A stretch of DNA of 64,000 bases from Diphasiastrum complanatum (Eukaryota; Streptophyta; Lycopodiopsida; Lycopodiales; Lycopodiaceae), in assembly GCA_029204225.1 (NCBI GenBank), contig CM055101.1:6019246-6083245 (forward strand). The letters are read 5' to 3'. Made by a program: the position numbers and the translations under genes. A model generated the notes under the pieces. That model had not been told where the DNA came from. It saw only the letters and a list, made by a program, of their open reading frames with translations, and did no database searches. Positions 22,294 to 33,440 of this stretch are shown here, in pieces. Positions within the stretch are counted from its first letter, which is position 1. The number at the start of each line of letters is the position of its first letter.

Positions 22294-22314
22294 TTGGCAC
22301 TGTTGCTGGGGAGC
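22294..22314 (+). other. Decayed primer binding site
   Basis: It reads TTGGCACTGTTGCTGGGG where the intact site is TTGGCGCCGTTGCCGGGG. The three differences are exactly the three CpG sites, each changed to CA or TG, as expected from deamination of methylated cytosine. Confidence 0.8.
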
Positions 22315-22935
22315 TACGCCATTTCTTCAATTTGCAGCATGTTTGGCTGATGGTTAGCTTGCATTAGGCATCTTGTTGTGGCATAAATAGTGTTAAATTT
22401 TTATTTTAGGATTAGTTTGTGATTGATTTTGCTTGATTTGAGTGGATTTGCTTGTTTGAAATCTAATCTGATTATTAAACAAGGAAAGCTATTCAGATCA
22501 CCAAACTTAAGATCCATTTGGATCTGAGATATCAGAGAAAATAACAAAAAACGGTCAAATCTGTCAAATTTGGTCAAAAAGAGGCAAAAAGCGTCATCAG
22601 AGCTCAGAACTTTTTACCCTCTTTCAAGAAACCTTCGCCAAGTTGCAGACACCCTCGATTTTGTTTACAGAACCTTCAGTTTGAAGGGCAAAGATTAATT
22701 CCCAACAGATTTCCAACATAAAAAAAATTACCAAAAAAACACCAAAAATTATCAAAACCCTATAAAAACAGAAAAAGAACCTTCGTCCGATTCACTGTGC
22801 TTAGATGTGATTCAGATCTCTATTGCCAAGTCGACGAAGAATAATACCAAAAATCGAAAGGTTTTCAGAGGATCAGTTGTCATATTGTCATATTTTTGTC
22901 AAAAAAGTCACTTTTTTGCAAAATTACCAGTATTC
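22315..22935 (+). other. Leader of the sense gypsy element, then unrelated filler in place of gag
   Basis: Up to about 22,602 the leader matches the antisense element's leader. From there to about 22,935 the sequence is unrelated, and pol homology restarts at GATGATCTCATACCAATGAG. Gag and protease have been replaced by about 330 bp of A-rich noncoding sequence. The reading frame that begins at 22,823 in this filler is not real gag. Confidence 0.6.
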
Positions 22936-25900
22936 TGAGGATGATCTCATACCAATGAGCCATGCCTTAACTTATGATGGCAATGCAGAACTTACAAATG
23001 AACAGATTCTACATCATATGGATCCGACCAGATTTGGAGTGCGTAATGTTCCTAATGAACCAACAATCAAATCGCCCAATGCAGTTATATTGAAGGGAGA
23101 CAGGATGATAGGTTCGATGATGAAGAAACAAGCAAAGCAACATTATAATACGGTCCTGAAATGGGAAAACCCCCCTCAAAAGATTAATTCAAAGGAAGTG
23201 CCGCATCTATTAGATAAAGGCAAAGGAAAAGTCAAGAATGATTCTTCAAGTCAGATCTACAGCAAGACATCATCGTCTAGGAAGTCTTCACCTGTGAAGA
23301 AAGATTTATCATCCCAAAAGTCATCACCTCCACGATCAATTCTTGCTGAGAAGACTAAACGAAGATCCAAGACAAGTCCTTTCGAAAAAGAACAAGAAAA
23401 TGTAGTCCAGCATGATATGCCAGAGCATTTTAAACGTTATACACTGGATGATGTGGTTATCATGTTACCTAAAGCACATCGTGAACCTGAAGAACACATG
23501 CCGGAATCTAAAGAGGTTTACCATGGCCCAGCTAGGACGTAGCCAATGAATCTTGCAGGACCAGGAGAACCAGAAAAGATTGTACAAGTGGGATCACAAC
23601 TTACTCCTGAGCAGTATCAAGCACTCCATTTGTTACCTATTAAGTATCAAGATTGTTTTGCATGGACTTATCAAGATTTGAAGTGTTTTCCGACATCAGT
23701 CATTGAACATACCATACCTTTAGTACCTGATGTAGTACCAAAGGTTACAAAGTTCTATCGCTGTAATCCTAATGTGGTAGATCTGATAAAGAAAGAACTT
23801 CAGAGATTGCTTGACGCCGATTTCATTTATGAGATTGAGCATACCGAATGGATTTCACCGATTGTCATTGTTTCTAAGAAAAATGGGAATTCGCAAACCT
23901 ATGTGAATCTCAAAGCATTGAATAAAGTGACACGGAAGGATCACTTTCCGTTACCTTTTACTGAAAGCATTTTGAATCGCCTTGCTGGAGCGGAAGCTTA
24001 TAGTTTCCTGGATGGATTTAGTGGTTACAACCAGGTTAAAATTGCACCTGCCGATCGCCACAAAACTACTTTTGCAACATAATGGGGCACCTACGCTTAC
24101 AAAGTGATGTCGTTTGGACTCTGTAATGCAATTCATTCCAAAGAGTAATGCAATTTGCCTTTAAAGATTATCTGCAGAAATTCCTTGAAATTTACTTGGA
24201 CGACTTGGGTGTTCATAGTATAGATACAGACCACCTGGATCGATTAGAGAAAGTCTTTGAAAGATGCTACAAATATCAGATTTCTCTAAATCTAGAAAAA
24301 TGCCAGATATGGGTTTCTCACGGAGTGGTGCTTGGACATGTGATATCAAGACATGGTATTGCCACCGATTATTCTAAGATCAAAGTTATTGTGGAATTGC
24401 CACCACCAACAACAATTCGAGGAGTTTATGTGTTTATGGGTCATGCGAACTACTATTGAATTTTTATTATCTTCTTTGCGGATTTAGCACGACCTATATA
24501 CAGATTAACTATTGTTCCTATTTGGACAATAGAGGCGTTAGAAGCCTTTGAAAAGTTAAAAAAAGCATTATCTCCAGCACCAATACTACGTTCTCCAGAT
24601 TGGACATTAGAGTTTCATGTTCATACGGATGCCTCAAAATACGCCATTGGATCAGTTTTGATGCAGCCAGGTGACTATTAGAAGGATTATCCTATACGAT
24701 TTGCAAGCAGACAACTTACAGATCTAGAGAAGAATTATTCAACAACAGAACGTGAAGCGCTAGCCATGATTTTTTCTGTTCGAAAATTTCGTCACTACCT
24801 TATGGAAATGCACTTTGCATTTTATACGGATCATCAACCGTTATTTTACTTGGTAAATAAGACGTGTAATACTGGACGTATTGCAAGATGTTTATTATTA
24901 TTGACTGAATTTGACTTTCGAATTGTGGTCAGAAAGGAAAAGCAACATTATCTAGCTGATCACGTTTTGCGAATTGAATCTGCACCAATTAATACTGAAG
25001 TGGATGATGAACTACCAGATGCTGCGTTGTTCTATGTTGAAGCAGTACCTGAGTGGGCGGTAGACATTGTTGGGTGGAGGACACTTCTCTACAGATATTA
25101 CTGTTTGCAAACTTTTGCAATCCGGTTGTTGGTGGCCTACGCTTCATAAGGACACATAAAATTTTATTTAGACATGTGATGTCTACCAGCGAGCACGACG
25201 GCCTACTCGACAGAATTATGAACCCTTACATTCGGTTTTATTGCAAGCACCGTTTGAAAAATGGGGACTGGATTATGTTGGTCCTATTCATCCCGCTGCG
25301 CAAGGATCTCAGGCCTGATACATTATCATCGCAACTGATTATATGACCAAGTGGGTTGAAGCCAAAGCTATCAAAGTGGCTGATGCGAAATCTACGGCCA
25401 AGTTTCTATATGAAAATATTATAATCAAATTTGGATGTCCGATCGAAATTATCAATGATCGGGGTACACACTTTGTTAATCAAACAATAAAATATTTACT
25501 GAAAGATTTTTTTGTTATACACAGATTTAGTACTCCCTATTATCCCACAGGGAATGGCCAAGCTGAATCTTCCAATAAGATTCTCTGCACCATTATGACA
25601 AAGACAATTGAAGCGAGTCGGTCTGATTGGGAACATAAACTGTATGCAACATTATGGGCTTTCGTAACCGCTTAGAAAATAGTACAAATCAAACACCTTT
25701 TCAACTGGTTTATGGTCAAGATGCTGTTATGCCAATTGAATTTTTAATCCCATCTTTACGCATAGCAGCAACGGAACGATTAAATGATAATCAGTCTTTA
25801 CAACTTCATCATGAAGCGTTGCACAAATTATGTGAAACCCAATCGATGGCAGTTCATGCTTTAGCAGCAGAGAAAGCCCGCCACAAGGCATGGCACGATC

Positions 25901-25968
25901 GGCGATTGCACAAGAAAGATCTGGAAGCGGGAGATCTTGCATTGATGTACAAAACCATGTTGATATAA
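22936..25968 (+). pseudogene. Sense gypsy element: broken pol (reverse transcriptase, RNase H, integrase)
   Basis: The order is linker (22,936-23,545), reverse transcriptase (23,546-24,460), RNase H (about 24,470-25,030) and integrase (about 25,190-25,968). Reverse transcriptase has LDGFSGYNQV near 24,010 and an intact YLDDLGVHS near 24,195. RNase H has FHVHTDASKYAIGSVLMQ near 24,615. Integrase has FEKWGLDYVGPI near 25,255, then the D,D,E pattern in ATDYMTKW, NDRGTHF and GQAESSNK. Stops at 23,540 (CAG to TAG against the sister copy), about 24,080 and 24,680, and frameshifts including a 4-nt loss inside the SFGLCNAP motif near 24,130, kill it. The element ends abruptly at about 25,968 without polypurine tract or 3' LTR. 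Confidence 0.85.
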
Positions 25969-28900
25969 ATCTACAATACAAAAAACCATTGTAAGTTTTC
26001 ATTGTTAGATACAACTATATGCTAAAAATGATGAATAATTCAAAAGATTACAAGCTTACTATTACACTTTCAATAATCACAAGGATTTGTAGAATCCACA
26101 TTATTCAGTTTTGAATGCATATAAACATGTTGAACGAGCACCTTTGAAATGGATTGTTCACTTGGAGATACTTTAAAAGCAATAGTCCTAGCTTTTCCAA
26201 TAAGATCTAATATATATATATATTTTTTGTATATCTTAACTTCTTATTTTGATGAAAAGCCCCTCTTACATAGGCTGAAAAATGCCGATCGGCATTTTTC
26301 CAAAGTGCTGAAAATGTCGAAAGGCGTAAGTAAATTGCCAATTGACATAGGTTGGGACAAAGGCCGACTTTGATTAATCAACTAAAATGTTGATGGGTGT
26401 GTGATGTAGTCGAAATGTTGACACTTAAAAATGTAGATCGACATGCCACTCAAATTAAAGCCCGACACCTGCCCAGTTCAAATCCTTTAAGCACTGCTCT
26501 TGATTCATTTGTATATTCAAACGACATGTTTAAATGTTAAATTCAACTAGTGCTACTGTAAAATCACAATGGCTAAGATGACCACTACTTCCATGACTAA
26601 TTACATCCATGATCTATTTGTGAACACGATAGATTAGTCATTATTCATGCTTATGACAATTTACAAGATTAACCCAATCTGTGTATATATTTGTATAGAT
26701 TAATGACTCTGAAGGAAGCAAGTCAAACATAGTGAGTACGTGAGCCATAATTGTCGTTATTGATTTGCACTCTACATTCAATTGTATGTATACTTTCATA
26801 TGTTTATACAATCCAAGAGTCTTAATGAGTTCAACTATTGTATCAACTTGAATGCTCTCATCTCCCTCTCCTTGTTTCATATATGTTCTTTCATATCTGT
26901 TTAATCGAATTTGACGACTGGTGAATGTTATTAATATCTAAAACTTTCGCAAATTATTGTTATTGTGTTTGTCTATGTATTCAATATTTGATGGCCATAG
27001 TACATGAACTGAGGAAAATCATTTTTCCCGTTCTGATCAGTTTGGAATTTTTTTCAACATTATTTTCATTCATAATTGAAAATCACAAAACTAGTCCATA
27101 ATAACAAGAAAAAATAGCCACATAGTCATTGATTTTGCTTGCATGCAAGAGTAAAGCACTCAAAAAGAGTAACATTCAAGATAAATGGAATGGAGATCAG
27201 GTTCATGCAATGGTTTTGGCATGGATAATAGAGTCATGCAAAGTTTTGGATTGGCATGTAAATTACGAGAATATGCATCCAAGAAAATTTTTTGGTCTCA
27301 GGTTAACTGATACTTGCACATGCACTAAATTTATTAGAGTAGCAAGCTCATACAATATTCAAATATCATTTGCATAAGATCATACCTATTTGTTCATAAT
27401 CAATACTTTACATATTCAAGTATAATAGAAATTTCATAGAAGCTAATGGGAATGGAAGATGAGGTAGCCTTGATTTTCTTTGGGCATTTAGAAATATAGT
27501 TTACGTTCCCTTTTTTTTTTTTTTTGTGAAAGATACATTATGGCACAGTAAATACCACAAGGAGAAAGTTTTCAAGATTGATTACTCAAGCAAGAGTTAC
27601 CATATATTTAACTATTCATGTGACATTGGAGCAACAAGAGCTAGTGGAAAGTCTTCCATCGCATATAGACTTCAAATAAATAGAATTGTAGCCATCATAG
27701 ATTGCTTGACAATTTAGGTCAACCACGTGCGTGCAACCATTGTATTTTTTCATATCTAACGTTTGATCCACCTTGTTAAATATCTAGTTTCACATGCTCG
27801 AACAAAACACATAGAGATACATCACCATTTTGTTGAAGAAAAATTAGTTGAAGGTGCTGGTGATCATGTCTTTTTGTAAATCTGAGATCAAGTGGAAAAT
27901 ATTTCTACCAAACATTAGGCATAATTACTTGTATGAGTTGATTTTGATAAAACAACTCTTAATTATGTTTGTTGAAAAGTTGTATAAAAGCTAATTTCAA
28001 AATGTAAGAAATCCATGGCCTGCCTTTGTGATCTGCCTTTCATTGCGCTTCCTTTATAGCCTTTAGCTAATTTCATGGTGTTATGTGATGCTATACATAA
28101 TAATGTTTCAATACAACTAGATGTTAACAAACAAAAATTACTTAAGGCGTCAACATTAGGCAGAATTTCTTGAAAAGCTCTACTACAAGGAATTTGTGGT
28201 AACATCAAATGTAAAGATGCGCTATAAAAATAATAGTGGTTTTTTTTATGAAGGATGTGTTGGGTATTCTAAGGAAGGATAAGAGAGATGTTATGTTTGA
28301 CTCCCCAAATGGTCAGCTATTCTCAAGCTTGCTTAGTAAAACTTGATGACTCAAAAATCTACATGATTTTACTCCGTTCAAAAACTCCTTAAATAAACTA
28401 CAAAAGTTGAATTGCAAAAAGGAAAACACTTCATAAGCGAATAGTCACACAAAATAGCATACTAACTACAAAACAATATCCTCATTGCAGAACCAAGTCT
28501 TAGATTCTTCTTACTTCAAAGAATCGGGATGCAACAACGACAACTAGCTCCAAAGAAGGATCTTGTGGTTGAATTTTGTATTGCTTTTGATTGCACACAA
28601 GGGTTGGCAATAATTCTTTAGCCTTATGACAAGAGAGTAAACACGACCAAATCAAGCTAGAAAGGAAAAGACTATTATTGGCATGTGATAAATACTTCTA
28701 TGGAAGGATACAACATTTTTGCTCATGCTGTACCATATGATGGTTTTAAAAGTCTGTCTCAAATTACAAGCAACAAAAAGTCCTTTCGCTTGATCTGGCT
28801 GGTCTACATAGGTTGAAAAAAAAGAGGGTCCTTTCCCATTTCATATTCTGATTAAATTTCAAGATCATAACACTCAAATACAGTCTTAGAGCTCAATCCT

Positions 28901-29230
28901 AATGCTTGGCAAGTTAAATTGCAACTCAAGATCAGATGGCTACTGGGAAAGAAGTTGAAAGAACATTCATAGCATAAAGGAACTTGCATGCACATTCTTA
29001 AAGTGGGGCTATTCATTGTGTGTCAAGTTTCAATCGATGGAATACTTGATCAAGGTAGATCAACAACCTTGTGATCACACTCATTGTTTATGCTGTTGAC
29101 CCACCAATCCTATTATCACTTAGGTTTCCTATGCTGTTGACATTGGCTTGATGTTGTTTATGAGCACTCTATAATAGTAAAACTGGCATGCACGGTGCCC
29201 ATTAATGATGGAAAGACACAGATAAGACGC
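25969..29230. other. Intergenic AT-rich stretch, no gene seen
   Basis: Frames here are short and lack recognisable motifs (for example 26,880-26,641 minus and 27,129-27,377 plus). It holds one perfect palindrome at 26,277 and a poly-T run near 27,511. No LTR or coding homology was recognised. Confidence 0.45.
26277..26300. repeat. Perfect 24-bp palindrome
   Basis: The left half GAAAAATGCCGA is followed without spacer by its exact reverse complement TCGGCATTTTTC. Related GTCGA/CCGAC words recur over the next 170 bp (26,316, 26,362, 26,409, 26,436, 26,462). Confidence 0.85.
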
Positions 29231-29499
29231 CATCCATTTCAACATGTGCAGTTAAAATGGCAGTTTCCCATATTTAGCCAATCAAGGAGAAGGATAATCC
29301 ATCTCTTATCTCTAAAAAGCCACGCATTCCAGTCTGTGCAAGTGAAGGGGCCAGTTTCCAAAAGTTGGCCAATAAAGGGGAAAGATAAGCCATCTCTTAT
29401 CTCTAAGAAACCATGCATTCCATTCTGTGCAAGTAAAGGGGCAGTTTCCAAAAGTTGGCCAATCAAGAGGAAAGATGATCTCTCTTTTACTTCTGCACA
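29231..29499 (+). repeat. Three-unit minisatellite, about 90-bp period
   Basis: The units are 29,231-29,320, 29,321-29,411 and 29,412-29,499. Each has gcattcca, ctgtgcaagt, cagtttcc, ggccaatcaa and atctcttatctctaa in order. Units 2 and 3 are the most alike. A 118-codon frame crosses it but is not supported as a gene. Confidence 0.75.
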
Positions 29500-29639
29500 A
29501 AAGAGTCCCCACGAACAACCCACCTCAAGGGCTGCATCTAAAATCGATTAACTACTTATGTGATATAATTTATAAATACTAATGCTATGACATCATGACA
29601 TCAATCTAGCAGCCCGTTACCAAAAAAATTTATGCAGGT

Positions 29640-30703
29640 CAGACAAACAGAATAAAGGTGCAAAAATATCCCCTATTTTCACAAGAAGTGTCTTAAAGGT
29701 CTTCTAAATTTGCATTTGTATAACATACAAAAATTTGCTTATTGCTCTTCATGAGCACAAATGAAAGCACAACATAGGTTTCCTACATAGTTTCCCAATC
29801 AATTTCCATCCAGGAAGCTACTAAAGTTAAATAATCAGAATCTGAGCAGTTTCAAACTTGCATGTTTTCTCTCCTACATGCTGCTATAACATGTCTTCTT
29901 GTGGTTGAATAATGGCAGTCCGCAGTGCCCTAATGACAGCTCTGCTCCAGCCCACCAAGCCTTTTGGCAAGCACAATCTGGTAACAATACAAAGTCACAA
30001 TAAACACCAGCAACGATCATCATCAGAATCATAAGAGGTGATCACGTAAGTATCAGCCAGGGAGAACTTCAGAACACTTCTTGCTTCCTGGTATCTTATC
30101 CACCAGGAAGTCTTACAGGAATATCTCCTCTCAACTACCCTTCTCAGGTTGTCAGCCAGCCCATTAATGGTCTGCGCAGGAAGAAATTTTGACAGAAATA
30201 CTTGACCCCTACTGAAATTTTGGAAGCCTTCACCCCTCCGCAGACAAGTATGTCTTCTGCTTTAGAACACACGCTTCAAGAACTTTGGGTTCAACACATT
30301 CTAGCGCAATCATTTGCACATTCTGCATTCAACATTTGCTGCTCAGATTCTGATTCTTTAACACTACAGCTTGAAACTCTTGAATCTTTGAAGTATTTGC
30401 AACTCTCTAGCTATTTTTCAATACTCCTGGGCTGATATAGATTGGAATTAGTAAAGATGTATAACTCTACAGAAAGGCTTGGACAATCAAATCTTTCTTT
30501 TCCTACTAAGTTGTTTCATAATATGAGATTGGAGCACGTCCAAAATCACGGATCCAATAAGCTGTTAGTAATGAGTATGAATATAAAATCCGCCCCCCTG
30601 CTTGTGCAAGCAGTTGTACAATAAAGAAATCAGATGAATTGTTTACTCATTGATAGTTTCCTGCAATAAATCGTCATGCGTGAAACTATTTGACGATTCA
30701 ATC
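29640..30703 (-). other. Conserved downstream block of gene copy B
   Basis: Noncoding sequence after the copy B stop. It contains tracts shared with copy C only (about 29,900-30,300), two of them identical over more than 20 nt: around 30,018-30,046 and at 29,949-29,971. It also has a distal tract shared with both A and C (about 29,640-29,830). It probably holds the 3' UTR and possibly a further transcript. No ORF is supported. Confidence 0.6.
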
Positions 30704-31654
30704 TCAACCCTTAAGAGACATTGGATTATTGAGACTAACCAGCCTTGATAGAGACCTTGGGATCACGCGTATGATAGGAAGGGCTTTATCCTCTTCAACT
30801 GCATCTAGCTCATTATCTGGTTTAATGACAGAATCTTCCACATTTTCCAAAATCGGTAAGTAGGGCCCTTTGAAGAGAAATTGATTCAACAATGCATAGG
30901 CCAAATATGTTCCAATCACAATGCCTAGCATTTGGCACCCAAAAATCAGGACTTGGATGGATTTTGCACGCATTAATGGCTCGCCTGTTGGACAGACGGG
31001 AAAATCATTAGCTCCATAAGCACATCCAAGGGGAGTGCTGCTAGGCACATTGATAAGAATGCCAATATTGAAAAACCAGGTGCCTTTGAAGCCGAGCAGC
31101 ATGCATCTTGCAATGGAAATGAGAAAGCTTTGGGGCCAAAGGATTTCCAGGAACATAAAGGAGACTAGACCAAGGAGGATGATCTGCATAAGCATGTGGA
31201 CAAAGCTTTCCAATGTGTCTCCAGGATGATGTCCAAAATGAAACACTAGCAGCTCTAGCAGAAATCCAAGAGCAAATGTTGATTGCAGGACCCCTGGAGG
31301 AAGAGGCAGAATCGAGAACTGTTCACTCACGAGACCCACTATTGCATAGATCAAGAAGAAGATTGCAAATGTGACATGCTGGAATCTCTGTATATGATCA
31401 GCTTGAATGATTCCTGAGGAGATGTCTGGAAGGGCATGCGACATCTGAGTATAGATGAACAGCACGACTATGAACAGAATAATCCAGAGCTCAAGATATT
31501 TCGAAGTCCAGGGCAGTTGGACTGGAAACCATGTTCTGTATCTGAATCTTCTGGGAGTTCTGATATAGAGAATCAAGGTGTTGAACCCATGCCACAGTGC
31601 CAGCAGCCCAAATATGACTCCTTGATCCATGTGGGATGGCAGAAAGAAAACCAT
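30704..31654 (-). CDS. DUF716/TMEM45-like multi-pass membrane protein, copy B (316 aa)
   Basis: An intact intronless paralogue of copy A on the opposite strand. It starts MVFFLPSHMDQGVIFG, in line with copies A and C, and ends NNPMSLKG. The seven hydrophobic segments, the FHFGHHPGDTLE loop and GTWFFNIGILIN are all conserved. It differs from A mainly in the loop around residues 211-221 (CAYGANDFPVC) and in the acidic tail (ELDAVEEDKALPII). VIGTYLAYALLNQFL in the last membrane segment and the DAVEED tail are shared with copy C and not with A, so B and C are sisters. A multi-pass membrane location is inferred from hydrophobicity; the molecular role of the family is unknown. An ACGT-motif cluster lies 0.8-1.2 kb upstream. 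Confidence 0.9.
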   Translation of the reverse strand: MVFFLPSHMDQGVIFGLLALWHGFNTLILYIRTPRRFRYRTWFPVQLPWTSKYLELWIILFIVVLFIYTQMSHALPDISSGIIQADHIQRFQHVTFAIFFLIYAIVGLVSEQFSILPLPPGVLQSTFALGFLLELLVFHFGHHPGDTLESFVHMLMQIILLGLVSFMFLEILWPQSFLISIARCMLLGFKGTWFFNIGILINVPSSTPLGCAYGANDFPVCPTGEPLMRAKSIQVLIFGCQMLGIVIGTYLAYALLNQFLFKGPYLPILENVEDSVIKPDNELDAVEEDKALPIIRVIPRSLSRLVSLNNPMSLKG

Positions 31655-31800
31655 CTTCGCCTGCTACCGTCGATCCCAGAGTTAGCAGTCTATTGTGGAT
31701 CTTTCCAGCAGCATCCACCTTCAAACGGCTACAACCTCTACTAAGTACACACCTTCCCTGCAGAGAAGCTAGGTTCGGAATAGCTCCTTCTAAAGCTCTG
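31655..31800 (-). promoter_or_regulatory. 5' leader block of gene copy B
   Basis: On the minus strand it contains cctagcttctctgcag near 31,770-31,755 and AATAGACTGC at 31,694-31,685, aligned with the leaders of copies A and C. This supports duplication of the transcribed leader along with the gene. Confidence 0.45.
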
Positions 31801-32475
31801 AGACGCCAGATTCAGATTTGCTCATGATGGGCAGTTAGATCCAACTTCAACCTTCATCAGATCTCACAAAGACACAAATCTGCAGACCACTGGATCCAAG
31901 ATAGCATTGTGACACAACATTTACCGATCTCATCTGCAAATAAACCTGGCCAGTAGATGATCAGCCAAGCCAACCTGTGGCCTGCTGCCTGCCAGCCAGT
32001 GGGGGATGGGATGGGACGGGATGCTAGGTGCAATGGCACTGGGCAGGCCTAAGCGCGCTCTCTCCGAGTCTCACCCTGTACGTTTCACGGTACTATATGT
32101 CGAGGAATGCAAAGGCAGGAGTAAAAGTGGAATGCAAGAGAGCAGTTGCATTGAGTAGAATGGAAGAGAAGCAAGACAAGGCAAGAAAGGGAGGGAGGGG
32201 CCAAGAAAGAATGCGGAGAATGCAATAAAAGAGAAGAGGAGAGGCGTAGGCCTTTGCACCCACCAATAATCCTACGATCTATCCATCCCCCCATCCCCCC
32301 ATCCGTGATCCAGCCAGTGGAAAGCAGAGACATCGACAGAGAGACAAAAAAGACTCTATTTTTATCTACCAGAACAGAGGAGAAGAGAACAGCAAGGGCC
32401 AAACTGTCCGTCGGCCCACTTAGATGCCTGCCACGCGTCCAGCTTCCACTTGGCGGCCTCTCAACTGGTTATGAT
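31801..32475 (-). other. Upstream region of gene copy B with purine-rich tract
   Basis: Noncoding. It is purine-rich on the plus strand (pyrimidine-rich on the gene strand) at about 32,155-32,245, and has C-rich short repeats near 32,280-32,305 (catccccccatcc). No convincing TATA box was found on the gene strand. Confidence 0.35.
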
Positions 32476-32830
32476 CTTCCACGTGGCACGATCTGAATAG
32501 TTGCGGAAAGATCCAGTGGTGGAGGGGTCAGTCCGTCAGTGCTCCGGAAAAGGCAGCGGAGGTTGAGGCGTCCATTGCTGTGGAACAGAGAGAACAAACG
32601 AAAGAGGAAGAGGTCGTTTCCACGTGAGTACCGCTGGATGCCTGACATGTGGCGAAAGAGCACGTGGCTGGCATCGAGTGGGTGAACTTCGAGTTTAATC
32701 GTGTAATCGAGTGCCGTTGAAGGGGAGAGCGATCGCATCCGAGTCAAAGAATACCGACGGTCGTCGACGGCTGACGTGGCAGCTCGTAGTGCCACGTTGA
32801 CGCGTGAATCTCTCACATGGCGCCACGTAT
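32476..32830 (-). promoter_or_regulatory. ACGT-core (ABRE/G-box-like) cluster upstream of gene copy B
   Basis: Six ACGT cores lie within about 350 bp: CCACGTGGCA at 32,479, CACGTG at 32,621, GCACGTGGC at 32,660, TGACGTGGC at 32,772, GCCACGTTG at 32,791 and GCCACGTAT at 32,822. This density of G-box/ABRE-like sites is typical of abscisic-acid- or light-responsive plant promoters. Function is inferred. Confidence 0.55.
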
Positions 32831-33260
32831 AGCCGTCGCTATAGTCTCCTCATTTTTTTCCATAAAAAATCGGTAAAGAAAGTTGCGAAGGGAATGGCAT
32901 TGGTACAACCCCGTTGGTTGTTAGGTATCACCCCAGGCCCTCGCGTTCGTCAATGACATTCATAGGGAGACCGCTTATCCCAAGATATTTTCCCACTTTA
33001 GATTAACTTAAAACTAATGAAGAGCTTCCTTCCTTTACGTTTACAATTATGCTAAACCTTCTCCATATGGATTAGCTCATTTTCAAAATCAAATTATGCT
33101 AAATATTCTTACAAATTTTCACTTAGCAAGAGGAAGTTGAGGTAGCTATAGAGCTTGACGACTCCTTACGTACATTGTTAAAAACGTCCAAAAGCTTTGT
33201 CTCAAACACTGTGCATGATCGAAAATACCTTTGTAATTTAACCATTGGAATGCATTAAAT

Positions 33261-33440
33261 CACTACAAAATGGTGGGATGACACGACAATAACATGGTCT
33301 TTGGGACCACTAGTCTAAGATGACGCAACGCTAGCCAACATGACATGTTCGAGGATCTCAACTCTTAGTACTAGTGATGATATGTTTTTTATGCTCATCT
33401 TAGACTAGTGGTCCCAAATGTTTTTATTGTGCTTCATGTG
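33261..33440. mobile_element. MITE-like inverted repeat, CACTA-type left end
   Basis: It begins CACTACAAAA, the usual start of CACTA-family termini. Inside, a 24-nt stretch at 33,300-33,323 is repeated as an exact reverse complement at 33,395-33,418, with a 71-nt spacer. Outside the perfect arms the two ends are still partly complementary (atgttattgt against attgtgcttcatg). No perfect TTTTGTAGTG right end and no target duplication were found, so the family is tentative. Confidence 0.45.

Noticed and set aside
26460-26500. GTTCAAATCC resembling a tRNA B box or SINE promoter
   Set aside because: No matching A box at proper distance and no cloverleaf; chance match.
26641-26880. Minus-strand frame with TLGLYKHMKVYIQLN, considered as a helical-repeat (PPR-like) fragment
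   Set aside because: Too short and without a second repeat; no family support.
29195-29551. 118-codon frame across the 90-bp minisatellite
   Set aside because: The units are 90 and 91 bp, so the frame is not preserved from unit to unit; coding is unlikely.
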